This document shows positions 8,301 through 16,130 of a stretch of DNA of 35,332 bases, in pieces. The stretch covers positions 1 to 35,332 of the forward strand of contig JAQWBI010000020.1 of the NCBI GenBank assembly GCA_028706475.1, given 5' to 3'. Numbering within the stretch: position 1 is the first letter of the stretch; the number at the start of each line of letters is the position of its first letter. The DNA comes from Candidatus Cloacimonadota bacterium. Its GTDB lineage: Bacteria > Cloacimonadota > Cloacimonadia > Cloacimonadales > Cloacimonadaceae. The notes beneath the pieces were generated by a model, which did no database searches, was not told the origin of the DNA, and saw nothing but the letters and a program-made list of their open reading frames with translations. A program made the translations under genes and the position numbers.

Positions 8301-8735
8301 ACTGAAAGACTCTGTAGAAAATCCATACAACCAGGTAGAATCATTGTTTGTGGTAGGTGCAGTAGTGCCTTCATAAGCCAATACTTGGTCTCCGCTTGTA
8401 GAAAGGGTAAAACCCGAACTGGTTGTAACGGTACCAACATTAGCTGAGAAAGGGCTAACAAGGCCTATATGAACTACAGTTCCTGCATCAGTTTGAGCTT
8501 CGTTTGACCATGCAATGGTTCCTTCACCACTCCGCCAAGTCTCTGTCGTAGCATTCCAGGCATTATCGGTGAAGCTGATAACCGTATTTGCAGGGATATC
8601 AGTAAGAGTAACAAATGCCATGTATTTGCTTGCATCTGTGTGCACTGCTATGATGGCGATATCACCTGCTGCAAGCGCAAAAAGCCCACTGCCCATCATC
8701 AGGCTGAGCATAAACATAAAAAGTAGTTTCTTCAT
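5400..8735 (-). CDS. Large secreted multidomain protein (chitobiase-like, lamin-tail-like, OB-like and FN3 domains)
   Basis: 1111 residues with a signal peptide (1-22, LFALA before AGD). Domains by eye: an N-terminal beta domain (24-210; IPANTVISFTDNAW) common in surface proteins; a chitobiase C-terminal-like domain (234-310); a jelly-roll or adhesin-like domain (about 314-470) with WKVDNINIYN; an Ig-like beta domain (478-583); a lamin-tail-like domain (592-765; LFFSEYLEGSSNNKALEIYN); a second chitobiase-like domain (772-850); an OB-fold-like region (852-1040); and a C-terminal fibronectin type III-like segment ending KKFYRVIALP. No catalytic motif and no classical type IX sorting domain are evident. 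It has its own ribosome binding site (GGGAGG) and terminator, so it is probably monocistronic. Likely role: cell-surface or extracellular adhesion or binding; substrate unknown. Confidence 0.85.
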   Translation of the reverse strand: MKKLLFMFMLSLMMGSGLFALAAGDIAIIAVHTDASKYMAFVTLTDIPANTVISFTDNAWNATTETWRSGEGTIAWSNEAQTDAGTVVHIGLVSPFSANVGTVTTSSGFTLSTSGDQVLAYEGTTAPTTNNDSTWLYGFSTESFSWGDSSTTSDIPTVLADYSVAITLTTTDVDNAVFANGSIYIDIISVTGSKSELLMLFTDNTKYFISDTAIVIPEYTFTVTGGGLPFAATPTFNPEAGTYYTTQSVTISTTTPGASIYYTLNGDNPTDASTQYTSAIQITTSTTVKAIAYASGYQPSSIAMADYVIETPQYATIPYTQTFDADMGDTYSYSVSGPTKTWYYTDGTAAINGYNSGDTEEDWLILPGLNMNLNSYEKMSFETWGLYGTPGVDNYLKLFYSTNYAGVGNPSSATWTEISFTSPSEPDVWANSGLLDLSGISGTSVFFAFKYYAVAGNYTYWKVDNINIYNLDPGQAVVTVSTSSLSGFNYEVDQGPSESQTFTVSGVNLSGSISIVASANYRVSSNGTFYSTSLSLTPVSSTVDVKTIYVRLTSGLSIGDYPGTITISSTGVDQQTITLSGAVTEPIPPAANLFFSEYLEGSSNNKALEIYNASGAPVVLSNYRVDLYANGATTPGNTLTLSGTLADASMFIIANASSIPTILDVADVTATVTYFNGDDAVALVYIPDESIIDVIGEIGNDPGTAWNVAGVTNATLNHTLIRKPTVATGNSNWAAQQGTNAEDSEWIVMAQDYIADLGLHTYNPGGNPMASAPVFDPPAGAYLVPINVSLSSSTPDAVIRYTTDGSEPTATYGTIYSTPIAISASTTIKAIAYADGYDPSIVVEATYAYPTPISNIAALRTQPTGNTYVYTLTGEAVLTFQLSNRNQKYIQDATAAILIDDYSAVITSTYNLYDGITGITGYLSLYNQLLQFIPVADPGPATSANNVVEPEVRTLASLTSADQCKLIKVMDISFLSTGTFSSSAQNINVEDASGSLVLRTFTGADYAGTTIPVDPVNLICLVGQYGDDMQIGHRFLSDIEMPLSSPEVDIALMDTMLHLSWPAVSGATSYRVEAADNPYATAFTTVGTTSYTEMLITPSASKKFYRVIALP

Positions 8736-9076
8736 AATTCCTCCCTGAATTATGTTTTATATCACAAAATAAGTCCATGGGAATTGAGTCCCATATCCAA
8801 AAAAGTCGTTGTCCATGTGTTTATAGGCTGCCGATATTGGCATTATTGAGATGGCATATGCTCTCTGCGCACACAATCTCAATAGTATCATAAACTGATA
8901 CCCTTACAATTTCGTCAACCAATTTCTTCTTATGAATTTGCTCATTCAGTACCTTTATCCCATTTACTCATTGCCATGCTTAATGGAATGCTATGGAACT
9001 ATATCCACAACCACAGAGAATGGAATGTTTCGTTGCTGAGGGACATATGAGTCTAATCTGTCATCTGTTGAGCAGA
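8736..9076. other. Gene-free region upstream of the secreted-protein gene
   Basis: No convincing gene on either strand. It holds three inverted repeats: ATGGGA/TCCCAT (8777-8794), in the probable 5' leader of the secreted-protein gene; TATTGAGAT/ATCTCAATA (8844-8852 and 8876-8884, 23-nt spacer); and GTATCA/TGATAC at about 8886-8902. A minus-strand TTGACG near 8917 could be a -35 for the secreted-protein gene, with no clear -10. The remainder shows nothing recognisable. Confidence 0.4.
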
Positions 9077-9104
9077 GAAAAGCCCGGGATTTGAGGTCCC
9101 AAGC
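9077..9104 (-). terminator. Rho-independent terminator of the decarboxylase operon
   Basis: On the minus strand GCTTGGGA-CCTCAAA-TCCCGGGC makes an 8-bp stem (two G-U pairs) followed by TTTTC, about 55 nt past the stop codon of the beta subunit. Confidence 0.7.
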
Positions 9105-9158
9105 CATTGGTTATGCACCCTATATATCAATTGGCAATCATAGCGAGCAGGTTTCGCA

Positions 9159-10286
9159 TCAGGAACCGAAGAGTCCCAATAGTACGCCGGCTGCTACAGC
9201 GGAGCCAACCACTCCTGCCACGTTTGGTGCCATGGCATGCATCACCAGGTAGTTTGCCCGGTCGTATTTCTGCCCCATCACCTGTGCTACACGGGCAGCG
9301 GCTGGAACGGCAGAAACACCGGCAGCTCCGATGAAGGGATTGATTTTGTTTTTGGAAAACAGATTCATGACCTTGGCAAAGATCACTCCGGATGCTGTTG
9401 CTACGGAGAAGCTTGCAGCTCCCAGGATAAAAATCTTGATGGTGGAAGGAGTCAGGAACACATCTGCAGTAGTCTTTGCGCCTACCGTGAGCCCGATCAG
9501 CACCGTCACCACATCTATCAACACAGATTTAGCGCTATTTGCCAGGCGATCTGTAACACCGCTTTCTTTGAGCAGATTACCCAGAAAGAGCATAGCTAAA
9601 AGCACAACTGATCCCGGAGCTATGAAAGTGGTTACGATAAATGCCACAATGGGAAAGAATATCTTTTCTTTCTTAGATACCACTCGCAGAGGTTTCATGC
9701 GGATCAGGCGTTCTTTTTTGGTGGTAAGCAGACGCATGATGGGTGGCTGAATAACCGGTACCAGTGCCATATATGAATATGCTGCAAGGGCAATTGAGCC
9801 TAATAGATGGGGTGCTAACTTGCTGGCCAAAAAGATCGAGGTTGGGCCGTCCGCTCCACCGATGATGCCGATGGAGGCAGACTCCAGGATAGTAAAGCCT
9901 AACAGGATGGATCCAATAAAGGTGGCAAAGATGCCAAACTGCGCTGCAGCACCCAATAGGATCAACTTGGGATTCGCAATCAGTGCGCTAAAATCCGTCA
10001 TCGCTCCTACACCCAAAAAGATCAGGGATGGATATATTCCTTTGTTTACCCCAAAATACAGATAGGACAGCACAGAGCCTTCGCTCTGTACACCTAATCC
10101 TTGTTCCGCTACTCCGGGAATATTTCCCACGACCATACCGAAGCCGATGGGAACCAATAGCAGAGGTTCAAATTCCTTGCTGATACCCAGATACACAAAG
10201 AACAGTCCAGCGGCAATCATTATGATATCGCCAATTTCCACATTCAGGAATCCCGTTGTCTGGATAAATTGTAGAAGTTCCTGCAT
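9159..10286 (-). CDS. Na+-pumping decarboxylase beta subunit (OadB/MmdB/GcdB family)
   Basis: 375 residues, about nine to ten membrane spans. This subunit decarboxylates carboxybiotin and couples the reaction to Na+ export across the inner membrane. Family hallmarks are present: GGADGPTSIF (143-152) with the conserved aspartate D146, and NPFIGAAGVSAVPAAAR (316-332), both linked to Na+ and proton handling. The C-terminus ends GVVGSAVAAGVLLGLFGS as is usual. It starts 3 bp after the biotin carrier gene and closes the operon. The partner carboxyltransferase points to methylmalonyl-CoA rather than oxaloacetate or glutaconyl-CoA as substrate. The sequence does not show the direction of operation. 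Confidence 0.95.
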   Translation of the reverse strand: MQELLQFIQTTGFLNVEIGDIIMIAAGLFFVYLGISKEFEPLLLVPIGFGMVVGNIPGVAEQGLGVQSEGSVLSYLYFGVNKGIYPSLIFLGVGAMTDFSALIANPKLILLGAAAQFGIFATFIGSILLGFTILESASIGIIGGADGPTSIFLASKLAPHLLGSIALAAYSYMALVPVIQPPIMRLLTTKKERLIRMKPLRVVSKKEKIFFPIVAFIVTTFIAPGSVVLLAMLFLGNLLKESGVTDRLANSAKSVLIDVVTVLIGLTVGAKTTADVFLTPSTIKIFILGAASFSVATASGVIFAKVMNLFSKNKINPFIGAAGVSAVPAAARVAQVMGQKYDRANYLVMHAMAPNVAGVVGSAVAAGVLLGLFGS

Positions 10287-10289
10287 GCC

Positions 10290-11027
10290 TTAGTCCTCCA
10301 GCTCGATCAGGATGTCACCTTCCTGAACACTGTCGCCTTTGCTGATATTTATTTTACTCACTACGCCGTCCCGGAAGAAATGAATATCGGATTCCATCTT
10401 CATGGCTTCCAAAACCAATGCTACGTCCCCATTATGAACTCGCTGTCCCACATTTACCTTCACATCGATGATGGTGCCGGGGATGGGAGCTATCAGCTTT
10501 TTATCGCCTGCGGGACTTGCCACGGGAGCTGATCCAGATTGTGTTGCAAGGACTGCATCACTGCGGACTTGTCTGCGGGTCACAGTGGGGCTCTGTTTAA
10601 CCTGGCCACCTTCCAGAATCATGAGGATGTCGCCTTCTTGAACCAAAGCACGTTCTTTGGCTACTATCTTTGCCACTTTGGCATCTACTGGCGAGGCAAT
10701 CTCGGATTCCATCTTCATAGCCTCTATTATCATTATGGTCTGACCGCTCTTTACTTCATCACCTTCCTTTACCGGAATGGAGACAATCACACCGGGCAGA
10801 GGAGCACGCATCTCCCCCGAACCCAAGTCAAAATCGCTGTTAAATGCGGGAGCCATAGGTACGGCCTTTTCCTGACCGCCCAGTTTGGGAACATCACTGC
10901 TGTGGTCTTCTTCGATCTGCACCAAGTAGTCATGACCGTTTATATTTATCTTGGCATGAGAACTGCTGTATTCCAACACGCGAGCGTCATAGCGCTCACC
11001 GTTAATCAAGAGTTTATAGGTTTTCAT
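10290..11027 (-). CDS. Biotin carrier protein with two biotinyl domains
   Basis: 245 residues with two separate biotinyl/lipoyl domains, each with a biotinylation motif: EAMKMES at 102-108 (target K105) and at 207-213 (target K210). An N-terminal region (1-55, MKTYKLLINGERYDARVLEY) resembles the start of acyl-CoA carboxylase biotin carriers. A linker of about 35 residues joins the two domains. Carriers of this enzyme class usually have one biotinyl domain. The start MKTYKLL was chosen because TAAGGAGACCC precedes it and its ATG overlaps the TGA of the upstream gene (ATGA), implying translational coupling. The carrier shuttles carboxyl groups from the carboxyltransferase to the membrane beta subunit. 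Confidence 0.93.
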   Translation of the reverse strand: MKTYKLLINGERYDARVLEYSSSHAKININGHDYLVQIEEDHSSDVPKLGGQEKAVPMAPAFNSDFDLGSGEMRAPLPGVIVSIPVKEGDEVKSGQTIMIIEAMKMESEIASPVDAKVAKIVAKERALVQEGDILMILEGGQVKQSPTVTRRQVRSDAVLATQSGSAPVASPAGDKKLIAPIPGTIIDVKVNVGQRVHNGDVALVLEAMKMESDIHFFRDGVVSKINISKGDSVQEGDILIELED

Positions 11028-11872
11028 TTGGGTCTCCTTACAGAAGTCATTTCGCGGTTTGGCATGCTGAGCACTGCACTTGCTCGCCATTGATTGGTAG
11101 GGGTGCGGCGGAAGGTAAGCACCATCTTGCGGCGTTCTTCCAGATCCATTCTATGCATATGCAGTGCCGTGATTGCAGCCACTATCACATTGCTGTTCAG
11201 GTCTTTGGGTGCGCTCTTCACTTTACCGGAACTGCTTACGGTGATCTTGCTCTCCTCATCTTTCTTTTTATTCAGATGTACCAATTGGCTGATGATAATA
11301 CTGGTAATCAATAGCGCACTAAATACAATAAGTATGCCCACCAATGTCACAGATCCGCTATAAGAAAGGATGTGTTCATCAAAGTCTTCCTTCAACCCGC
11401 TAATCGTTTCCAGTTCGATATTCAGGGCCTGCAGGGATAAATTGTCCTGACTGGTATCCATGGAATCGTTGTATCCCAGCATCGCTTTCATCTTTTTGAT
11501 AGGTATATCCAGCTTTGCTGCAACCGTGCCAAGGCTACTAAGCTCATTGAAGCCATAATCCACAGTCTGTTTTGCCAGAAAAGCCTGATATGGGGTGATG
11601 CCCAAGCGTCGCAAACTCATATTGTCCAAAGCTTTGTTTTCAGGTTCCAGGTTCAACGCATGCTTCCACCGAGCAATATCTTCGATTTCCAGCTTGACTG
11701 CCACATCTTTCAAAGTGTTACTATCCCGAAAGCCGAACTCTGATGCTACTTCCCGCTCGCGTGCCAAGACAAGGGAATCAGCATTGGCTTGCGAGCTATC
11801 CTGCATTAGGTCCTGCGCACACAAGAGCCAGGGCACAAGCAGCAGTATAAATAATGATATCTTACGCATCAT
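11024..11872 (-). CDS. OadG-like membrane subunit with extended N-terminal extracytoplasmic domain
   Basis: 282 residues. It begins with a signal peptide (MMRKISLFILLLVPWLLCAQ), then a helical domain of about 145 residues, one membrane span (about 168-195) and a charged cytoplasmic tail. The tail motif VIVAAITALHMHRMD and the segment RRTPTNQWRASAVLSMPNREM resemble the C-terminal part of OadG/MmdD-type subunits, which assemble the carboxyltransferase and membrane parts. The helical domain contains two similar units, each with a (T/S)L..VA.KL.I core and ending N.SL..L.I. Typical OadG proteins are about 80-120 residues and lack this domain. ATG at 11872 was chosen over a GTG one codon upstream; AGGAT precedes it. 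Confidence 0.75.
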   Translation of the reverse strand: MMRKISLFILLLVPWLLCAQDLMQDSSQANADSLVLAREREVASEFGFRDSNTLKDVAVKLEIEDIARWKHALNLEPENKALDNMSLRRLGITPYQAFLAKQTVDYGFNELSSLGTVAAKLDIPIKKMKAMLGYNDSMDTSQDNLSLQALNIELETISGLKEDFDEHILSYSGSVTLVGILIVFSALLITSIIISQLVHLNKKKDEESKITVSSSGKVKSAPKDLNSNVIVAAITALHMHRMDLEERRKMVLTFRRTPTNQWRASAVLSMPNREMTSVRRPK

Positions 11873-11878
11873 CACATC

Positions 11879-13429
11879 CTACAAAGGGATGTTTCCGTGC
11901 TTACGCGGTGGGATGCTATCCTTTTTGTTTGCCAGCATTTCCAGGGCGCGGATCAAGCGGAAACGGGTCTGAGCTGGTTCGATGATATCGTCCACATAGC
12001 CTCGTTCGGCGGCACGATATGGGTTCGAGAATGCCTCGCGGTATTCTTCTTCGCGATCTTTGAGCACTTGCTTGGGATTATCACTATCCTTTGCTTCTTT
12101 GCGGAAGATTACTTCCACTGCACTCGTGGGACCCATCACGGCAATCTCGGCACTGGGCCAGGCATATACCAGGTCGGCACGCATATGGCGGCTGTTCATC
12201 ACGCAGTATGCGCCACCGTAAGCTTTGCGTAGGATCACGGTAATCTTGGGTACGGTGGCTTCAGCAAAGGCATAAAGCAGTTTAGCACCATTGCGGATGA
12301 TGCCATTGTGCTCCTGAGAAGTACCCGGAAGGAAGCCGGGGACATCTTCAAACACCACCAATGGGATGTTGAAGGAATCGCAGAAACGCACAAATCTAGC
12401 GGCCTTGATGGAAGCGTCGATATCCAATACTCCAGCCAATACCTTGGGTTGATTTGCCACCACTCCCACGCTGTAACCATTAAGACGGCCAAAACCGACA
12501 ACTATATTTTGGGCAAAATTACCCATTACCTGCAGAAACTCGCCGTCATCCAAGACGGGGTGAATCACGTCCAATATATCATAAGGCTTATTAGTATTGT
12601 CCGGGATTACCTCTTCCAACTCCGGACAGGCTCTGGTAAGGGGATCCGGGCTGGGATAGACCGGTGGGTCTTCCATATTGTTTGCCGGCAGATAGGATAG
12701 CAATTTCTTGATCAGCATCAGAGTTTCCTCTTCGCTGTTGGTCATAAAATGCGCTACACCGCTTTTACTGGCATGGATTTTGGCTCCGCCCAGATCTTCA
12801 ATGCTCACGGTTTCGTTGAGTACGGTTTTTACTACTTTAGGACCGGTAACGAACATATAGCTGTTGTTCTTTTCCATCACCACAAAGTCCGTAATGGCAG
12901 GGGAATAAACAGCGCCACCAGCACAGGGACCCAATATGGCGGAAATCTGCGGAATCACGCCGCTTGCCATCACATTACGCCAAAAGATCTCAGCATAACC
13001 CGCCAGAGCATCAACTCCTTCCTGGATGCGAGCGCCGCCCGAATCGTTCAATCCGATCAAGGGACAACCGTTTTTGAGCGCCATATCCATGATCTTACAG
13101 ATCTTTTCAGCATAAGTTTTGGATAGCGAACCGCCAAAGACGGTGAAATCCTGCGCAAAAAGATAGACAACGCGGCCATTGATAGTCGCACTGCCGGTAA
13201 CCACACCATCGCCGTCATATACTGTGTCTTGCATGCCAAAGTTTGTGCACTGATGTCTCACAAAGAGGTCAAATTCTTCAAAGCTGTCTGGATCTACCAG
13301 ACTTTCAATGCGTTCGCGGGCAGTAAGTTTGCCTTTCTCGTGCTGCTCGGCAATACGCTTTTCACCGCCGCCGAGCATGGCCTTCTGTTTGCGAACCCTC
13401 AACTTGTCCAAGGGTTTAAGTGTCTCCAT
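11879..13429 (-). CDS. Methylmalonyl-CoA decarboxylase alpha / propionyl-CoA carboxylase beta-type carboxyltransferase
   Basis: 516 residues, full length for the family. It transfers a carboxyl group between methylmalonyl-CoA (or propionyl-CoA) and biotin. It has the two crotonase-like carboxyltransferase halves: an N-terminal half with [13 protein letters not shown] and [12 protein letters not shown], and a C-terminal half with [33 protein letters not shown] and [16 protein letters not shown]. It is the first gene of the four-gene unit with OadG-like, biotin carrier and beta subunits, so the complex is a Na+-pumping decarboxylase. Together with the epimerase at 26357-26758 this makes methylmalonyl-CoA the likely substrate. 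The ribosome binding site (AAGGA) is about 13 nt from the ATG, rather far. A short gene remnant ends 14 bp upstream on the same strand. Confidence 0.93.
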   Translation of the reverse strand: METLKPLDKLRVRKQKAMLGGGEKRIAEQHEKGKLTARERIESLVDPDSFEEFDLFVRHQCTNFGMQDTVYDGDGVVTGSATINGRVVYLFAQDFTVFGGSLSKTYAEKICKIMDMALKNGCPLIGLNDSGGARIQEGVDALAGYAEIFWRNVMASGVIPQISAILGPCAGGAVYSPAITDFVVMEKNNSYMFVTGPKVVKTVLNETVSIEDLGGAKIHASKSGVAHFMTNSEEETLMLIKKLLSYLPANNMEDPPVYPSPDPLTRACPELEEVIPDNTNKPYDILDVIHPVLDDGEFLQVMGNFAQNIVVGFGRLNGYSVGVVANQPKVLAGVLDIDASIKAARFVRFCDSFNIPLVVFEDVPGFLPGTSQEHNGIIRNGAKLLYAFAEATVPKITVILRKAYGGAYCVMNSRHMRADLVYAWPSAEIAVMGPTSAVEVIFRKEAKDSDNPKQVLKDREEEYREAFSNPYRAAERGYVDDIIEPAQTRFRLIRALEMLANKKDSIPPRKHGNIPL

Positions 13430-13443
13430 TTTCTTCTATATCC

Positions 13444-13665
13444 TTATGTTTTTTTGTTAAGCATTCTCTCATAAGTGACATCATTTTTACCGGGCTGTAT
13501 AAGTAAAGCTAAATCTTCCGGGTAGGGGATACTGATTCGCTGACACACACACTGAATGTCCATTGGCTTGTTGAGTGTTCTGGCATCTCTACGCAGTTTG
13601 CTGATTACTCTGATCGCTGATGCTACTTTCTCATTGTAATTTGAGCTGAAAGAAGGCTCCAGTGC
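13444..13665 (-). pseudogene. Truncated small gene, 5' end replaced by a 203-bp repeat
   Basis: The minus strand carries an open frame of about 74 codons that reads like a real protein: it includes NEKVASAIRVISKLRRDART, the pair CVC and PYPEDLALLIQPGK, and ends ERMLNKKT. The frame continues about 24 codons into the adjacent repeat until a stop at 13740, but there is no ATG, GTG or TTG before the internal methionine codons. The repeat boundary falls exactly where the protein-like sequence begins, so I infer that the repeat removed the 5' end. It ends 14 bp before mmdA, so it may once have been co-transcribed. I do not recognise the family. Confidence 0.4.
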
Positions 13666-13868
13666 CTCGTCAAGACACGTATGCCGTATGTTACTGGTCT
13701 GCCAAACTCTAATTTTGCAGATACTTCTACCGATGATTCAAAACCTTCGTTCCTCCTCTGGTTTATCTATACTTGAACCTGATATTATCGGGTAATCATC
13801 GAGTGAGTACAGGATGATAGCGGCTTGATATCAGCTTCATCACTGCATCGAACAAAGGGGAAGAGGAG
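13666..13868 (+). repeat. Nested-hairpin repeat, copy B (203 bp)
   Basis: Starts CTCGTCAAGACACG and ends AAGAGGAG. It aligns over its full 203 bp with 19143-19345 on the opposite strand, which has the same length. The right half also matches 5066-5178 and, more weakly, 27160-27255. The core holds an outer stem TGAACCTGATAT/ATATCAGCTTCA (13774-13785 with 13828-13839, one mismatch), two 9-nt internal loops and an inner stem ATCATC/GATGAT (13795-13800 with 13813-13818) around a 12-nt loop. Terminal CTCCTCT/AGAGGAG could also pair. No intact reading frame is present. Confidence 0.85.
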
Positions 13869-13956
13869 AAAAACTCAAAAGAGTCCTTCGGTAGCTGTGG
13901 CAATTTCCCAGCTTGATCTGACACCAGCAAATCTGACAAGAAACCGGGAAAAAGAG

Positions 13957-13984
13957 TTGACGTTTAAGTGCCCGCCAATAACTT
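13957..13984 (+). promoter_or_regulatory. Putative promoter of the M3 peptidase gene
   Basis: TTGACG (13957-13962), 16-nt spacer, TAACTT (13979-13984), then a leader of about 32 nt to the GGAG ribosome binding site and ATG at 14023. The -35 is good and the -10 weak. Confidence 0.35.
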
Positions 13985-14022
13985 GTGTTTAATAGATAAT
14001 ATTCTACAAAATTGGAGTGAGA

Positions 14023-16104
14023 ATGCAAGACAATCCCTTACTACGCAAAGAGAACACTCATCGTCTGAAGGCAATCCCTTTTGATGAAATTAAACTTGAA
14101 CACTTCATGCCTGCCTTTGAAGAAGGACTAAGAACCGCCAAAGCAGAGATTGAAGCCTTGAAGAATAATCCAGAAGCCCCCACTTTTGAAAACACGATCC
14201 TGGCTATGGAGAATGGAGCTGTGGAACTGGATTATGCCTCTACGGTCTATTTCAACCTTTTAGGCGCTCATTCGGATGCCGAGTTCAAAGCTCTAGCACA
14301 AAAAATCTCTCCCATGCTGGCAGAATTTAGCTCGGCAATCGCTACCGATCCCAAGATCTTCGAGCGTGTGAAAACAGTATATACCGAAGAAGTGGCCGGA
14401 AAGCCAAAACCTACTCTGCCAAAGGATCTCAGTGATAAGGAAGCCCTACGTAGAGCAGAACGCTATCGCCTGATCGAGCGCAGCTACAAAAGCTTTATCC
14501 GTGGTGGTGCACTGTTGAAAGATGCAGAGAAGAAACGCTTTACCGAGATCGCTATGGAGCTTTCACAGCTCTCACCCAAATTTAGCGACAACGTTTTAAA
14601 CGCAACCAATGCATTTGAGTTGCACATCACCGATCCCAAAGACCTGGAAGGCATACCTCAAGGAGTATTGGATGCCGCAGAATTTACGGCACGTAAAAAA
14701 GGCAAGGAGAGCGGATGGCTCTTCACCCTTCAACCTTCCAGCTTAACACCGCTGCTCACCTATTGTAAAAACCGTGAAATCCGACGCAAAATATCCACTG
14801 CCTACAATTCACGCGCTTTCAAAGACCAATATGACAATTCGGATATCATCAAACGCACTCTTGTCCTGCGCAAGGAACGCGCCAAGCTCCTGGGCTACGA
14901 AAATCACGCTGAATACGTGCTTGAAGACCGCATGGCAGCCAGTGTGGATACGGCCAGAGAGTTTTTGGACAAAGTGTATGAAGTGGCATATCCAGCCGCT
15001 CTGAAGGAACGCGAGGAAGTGGCCAAGCTAGCTAAAGAATTGGATGGTATAGACACTCTGATGGGATGGGATTGGGCATATTACAGCAATAAACTCAAAG
15101 AAAAAATGTATGCCTACGATCCCGAGGAATTGCGGCCCTGGTTCAAAGTGGAAAATGTGATCGACGGTCTTTTCACAGTGGTCAATAAGATTTACGGCAT
15201 CACCATGAAACAAGTCCACGATGTGCCAGTATATCACAAAGACGTAAGTACTTGGGAAGCTTATGATGAAGATGGCAGCTATCTTGGTTTGCTCTACATC
15301 GACCTCTTCCCCCGCGATACAAAACAAGGTGGAGCCTGGAAAAGCAGCCTGCAAGGTCAGGGACTGTATCACGACGGAATGCGCCGTCCGCAGGTAATGA
15401 TAGTGGGCAGCCTCACTCCATCCACGGATAAAAGCCCTTCTCTACTGCGGCTGGACGAAGCTCGCACCATCTTCCACGAATTTGGTCATGCCCTGCATTC
15501 CCTTCTGGCAGACGGTTATTACCACGGACTCTCAGGCACTTCCGTACTCTGGGATTTTGTGGAATTGCCCAGCCAGATAATGGAAAACTGGCTTCTGGAA
15601 GAAGAGGCCTTGAACCTGTTTGCCCGGCATTATAAGACCGGCGAGCCCCTCCCCAAGGAACTGCTGGATAAAGTGATCGCTGCCAGGAATTTCAATGCCG
15701 GAACCGGAAACGTTACTCAATTGCGCTATGCCAATGTCGATTTCGATTGGCACCTGGCAGATCCAGAAAGCATCGATGACGTGGACAAATTCGAAAGAAA
15801 CGCCACGAAACGCTTTACCCTCCTGCCTCCTGTGGAAGGAACCAACTTTAGTTGCTCCTTTTCCCATATCTTTGCAGGCGGTTACGCTGCTGGATACTAC
15901 TCCTACAAATGGGCAGAAGCGCTGGAAGCTGATGCCTGGAGTCTGTTCAAGGAAAAAGGTATCTTTGACCATGAGACCGCTATGAACTTCCGCAGATACA
16001 TCCTGTCCAGAGGAAATTCCTTCCATCCCCAAGAGCTCTTTGAGGCTTTCAGAGGACGACCTCTGGATCCTGAAGCGCTGCTTAAACGCGATGGATTGAT
16101 ATAG
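14023..16104 (+). CDS. M3 family zinc oligopeptidase (Dcp/oligopeptidase A type)
   Basis: 693 residues, full length for the M3A family. The zinc motif HEFGH is at residues 485-489, preceded by LRLDEARTIF, and the third ligand is probably E514 in WDFVELPSQIMENW. The downstream CSFSHIFAGGYAAGYYSYKWAEAL segment is the conserved C-terminal part of the catalytic cleft. No signal peptide, so cytoplasmic; it would trim peptides, which suits an amino-acid-fermenting organism. I chose the ATG at 14023 (MQDNPLLRKENTHRL), six bases after GGAG; an in-frame GTG two codons earlier overlaps the ribosome binding site. Single gene with its own terminator. Confidence 0.95.
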   Translation: MQDNPLLRKENTHRLKAIPFDEIKLEHFMPAFEEGLRTAKAEIEALKNNPEAPTFENTILAMENGAVELDYASTVYFNLLGAHSDAEFKALAQKISPMLAEFSSAIATDPKIFERVKTVYTEEVAGKPKPTLPKDLSDKEALRRAERYRLIERSYKSFIRGGALLKDAEKKRFTEIAMELSQLSPKFSDNVLNATNAFELHITDPKDLEGIPQGVLDAAEFTARKKGKESGWLFTLQPSSLTPLLTYCKNREIRRKISTAYNSRAFKDQYDNSDIIKRTLVLRKERAKLLGYENHAEYVLEDRMAASVDTAREFLDKVYEVAYPAALKEREEVAKLAKELDGIDTLMGWDWAYYSNKLKEKMYAYDPEELRPWFKVENVIDGLFTVVNKIYGITMKQVHDVPVYHKDVSTWEAYDEDGSYLGLLYIDLFPRDTKQGGAWKSSLQGQGLYHDGMRRPQVMIVGSLTPSTDKSPSLLRLDEARTIFHEFGHALHSLLADGYYHGLSGTSVLWDFVELPSQIMENWLLEEEALNLFARHYKTGEPLPKELLDKVIAARNFNAGTGNVTQLRYANVDFDWHLADPESIDDVDKFERNATKRFTLLPPVEGTNFSCSFSHIFAGGYAAGYYSYKWAEALEADAWSLFKEKGIFDHETAMNFRRYILSRGNSFHPQELFEAFRGRPLDPEALLKRDGLI

Positions 16105-16130
16105 AAAACCTCCATTCATTAAGATATATA

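Noticed and set aside
12235-12501. 88-codon frame inside the carboxyltransferase gene on the same strand
   Set aside because: Out-of-frame shadow within a conserved gene.
13666-13868. Insertion sequence with its own transposase
   Set aside because: The unit is 203 bp with no intact frame; at most it could be a non-autonomous element.
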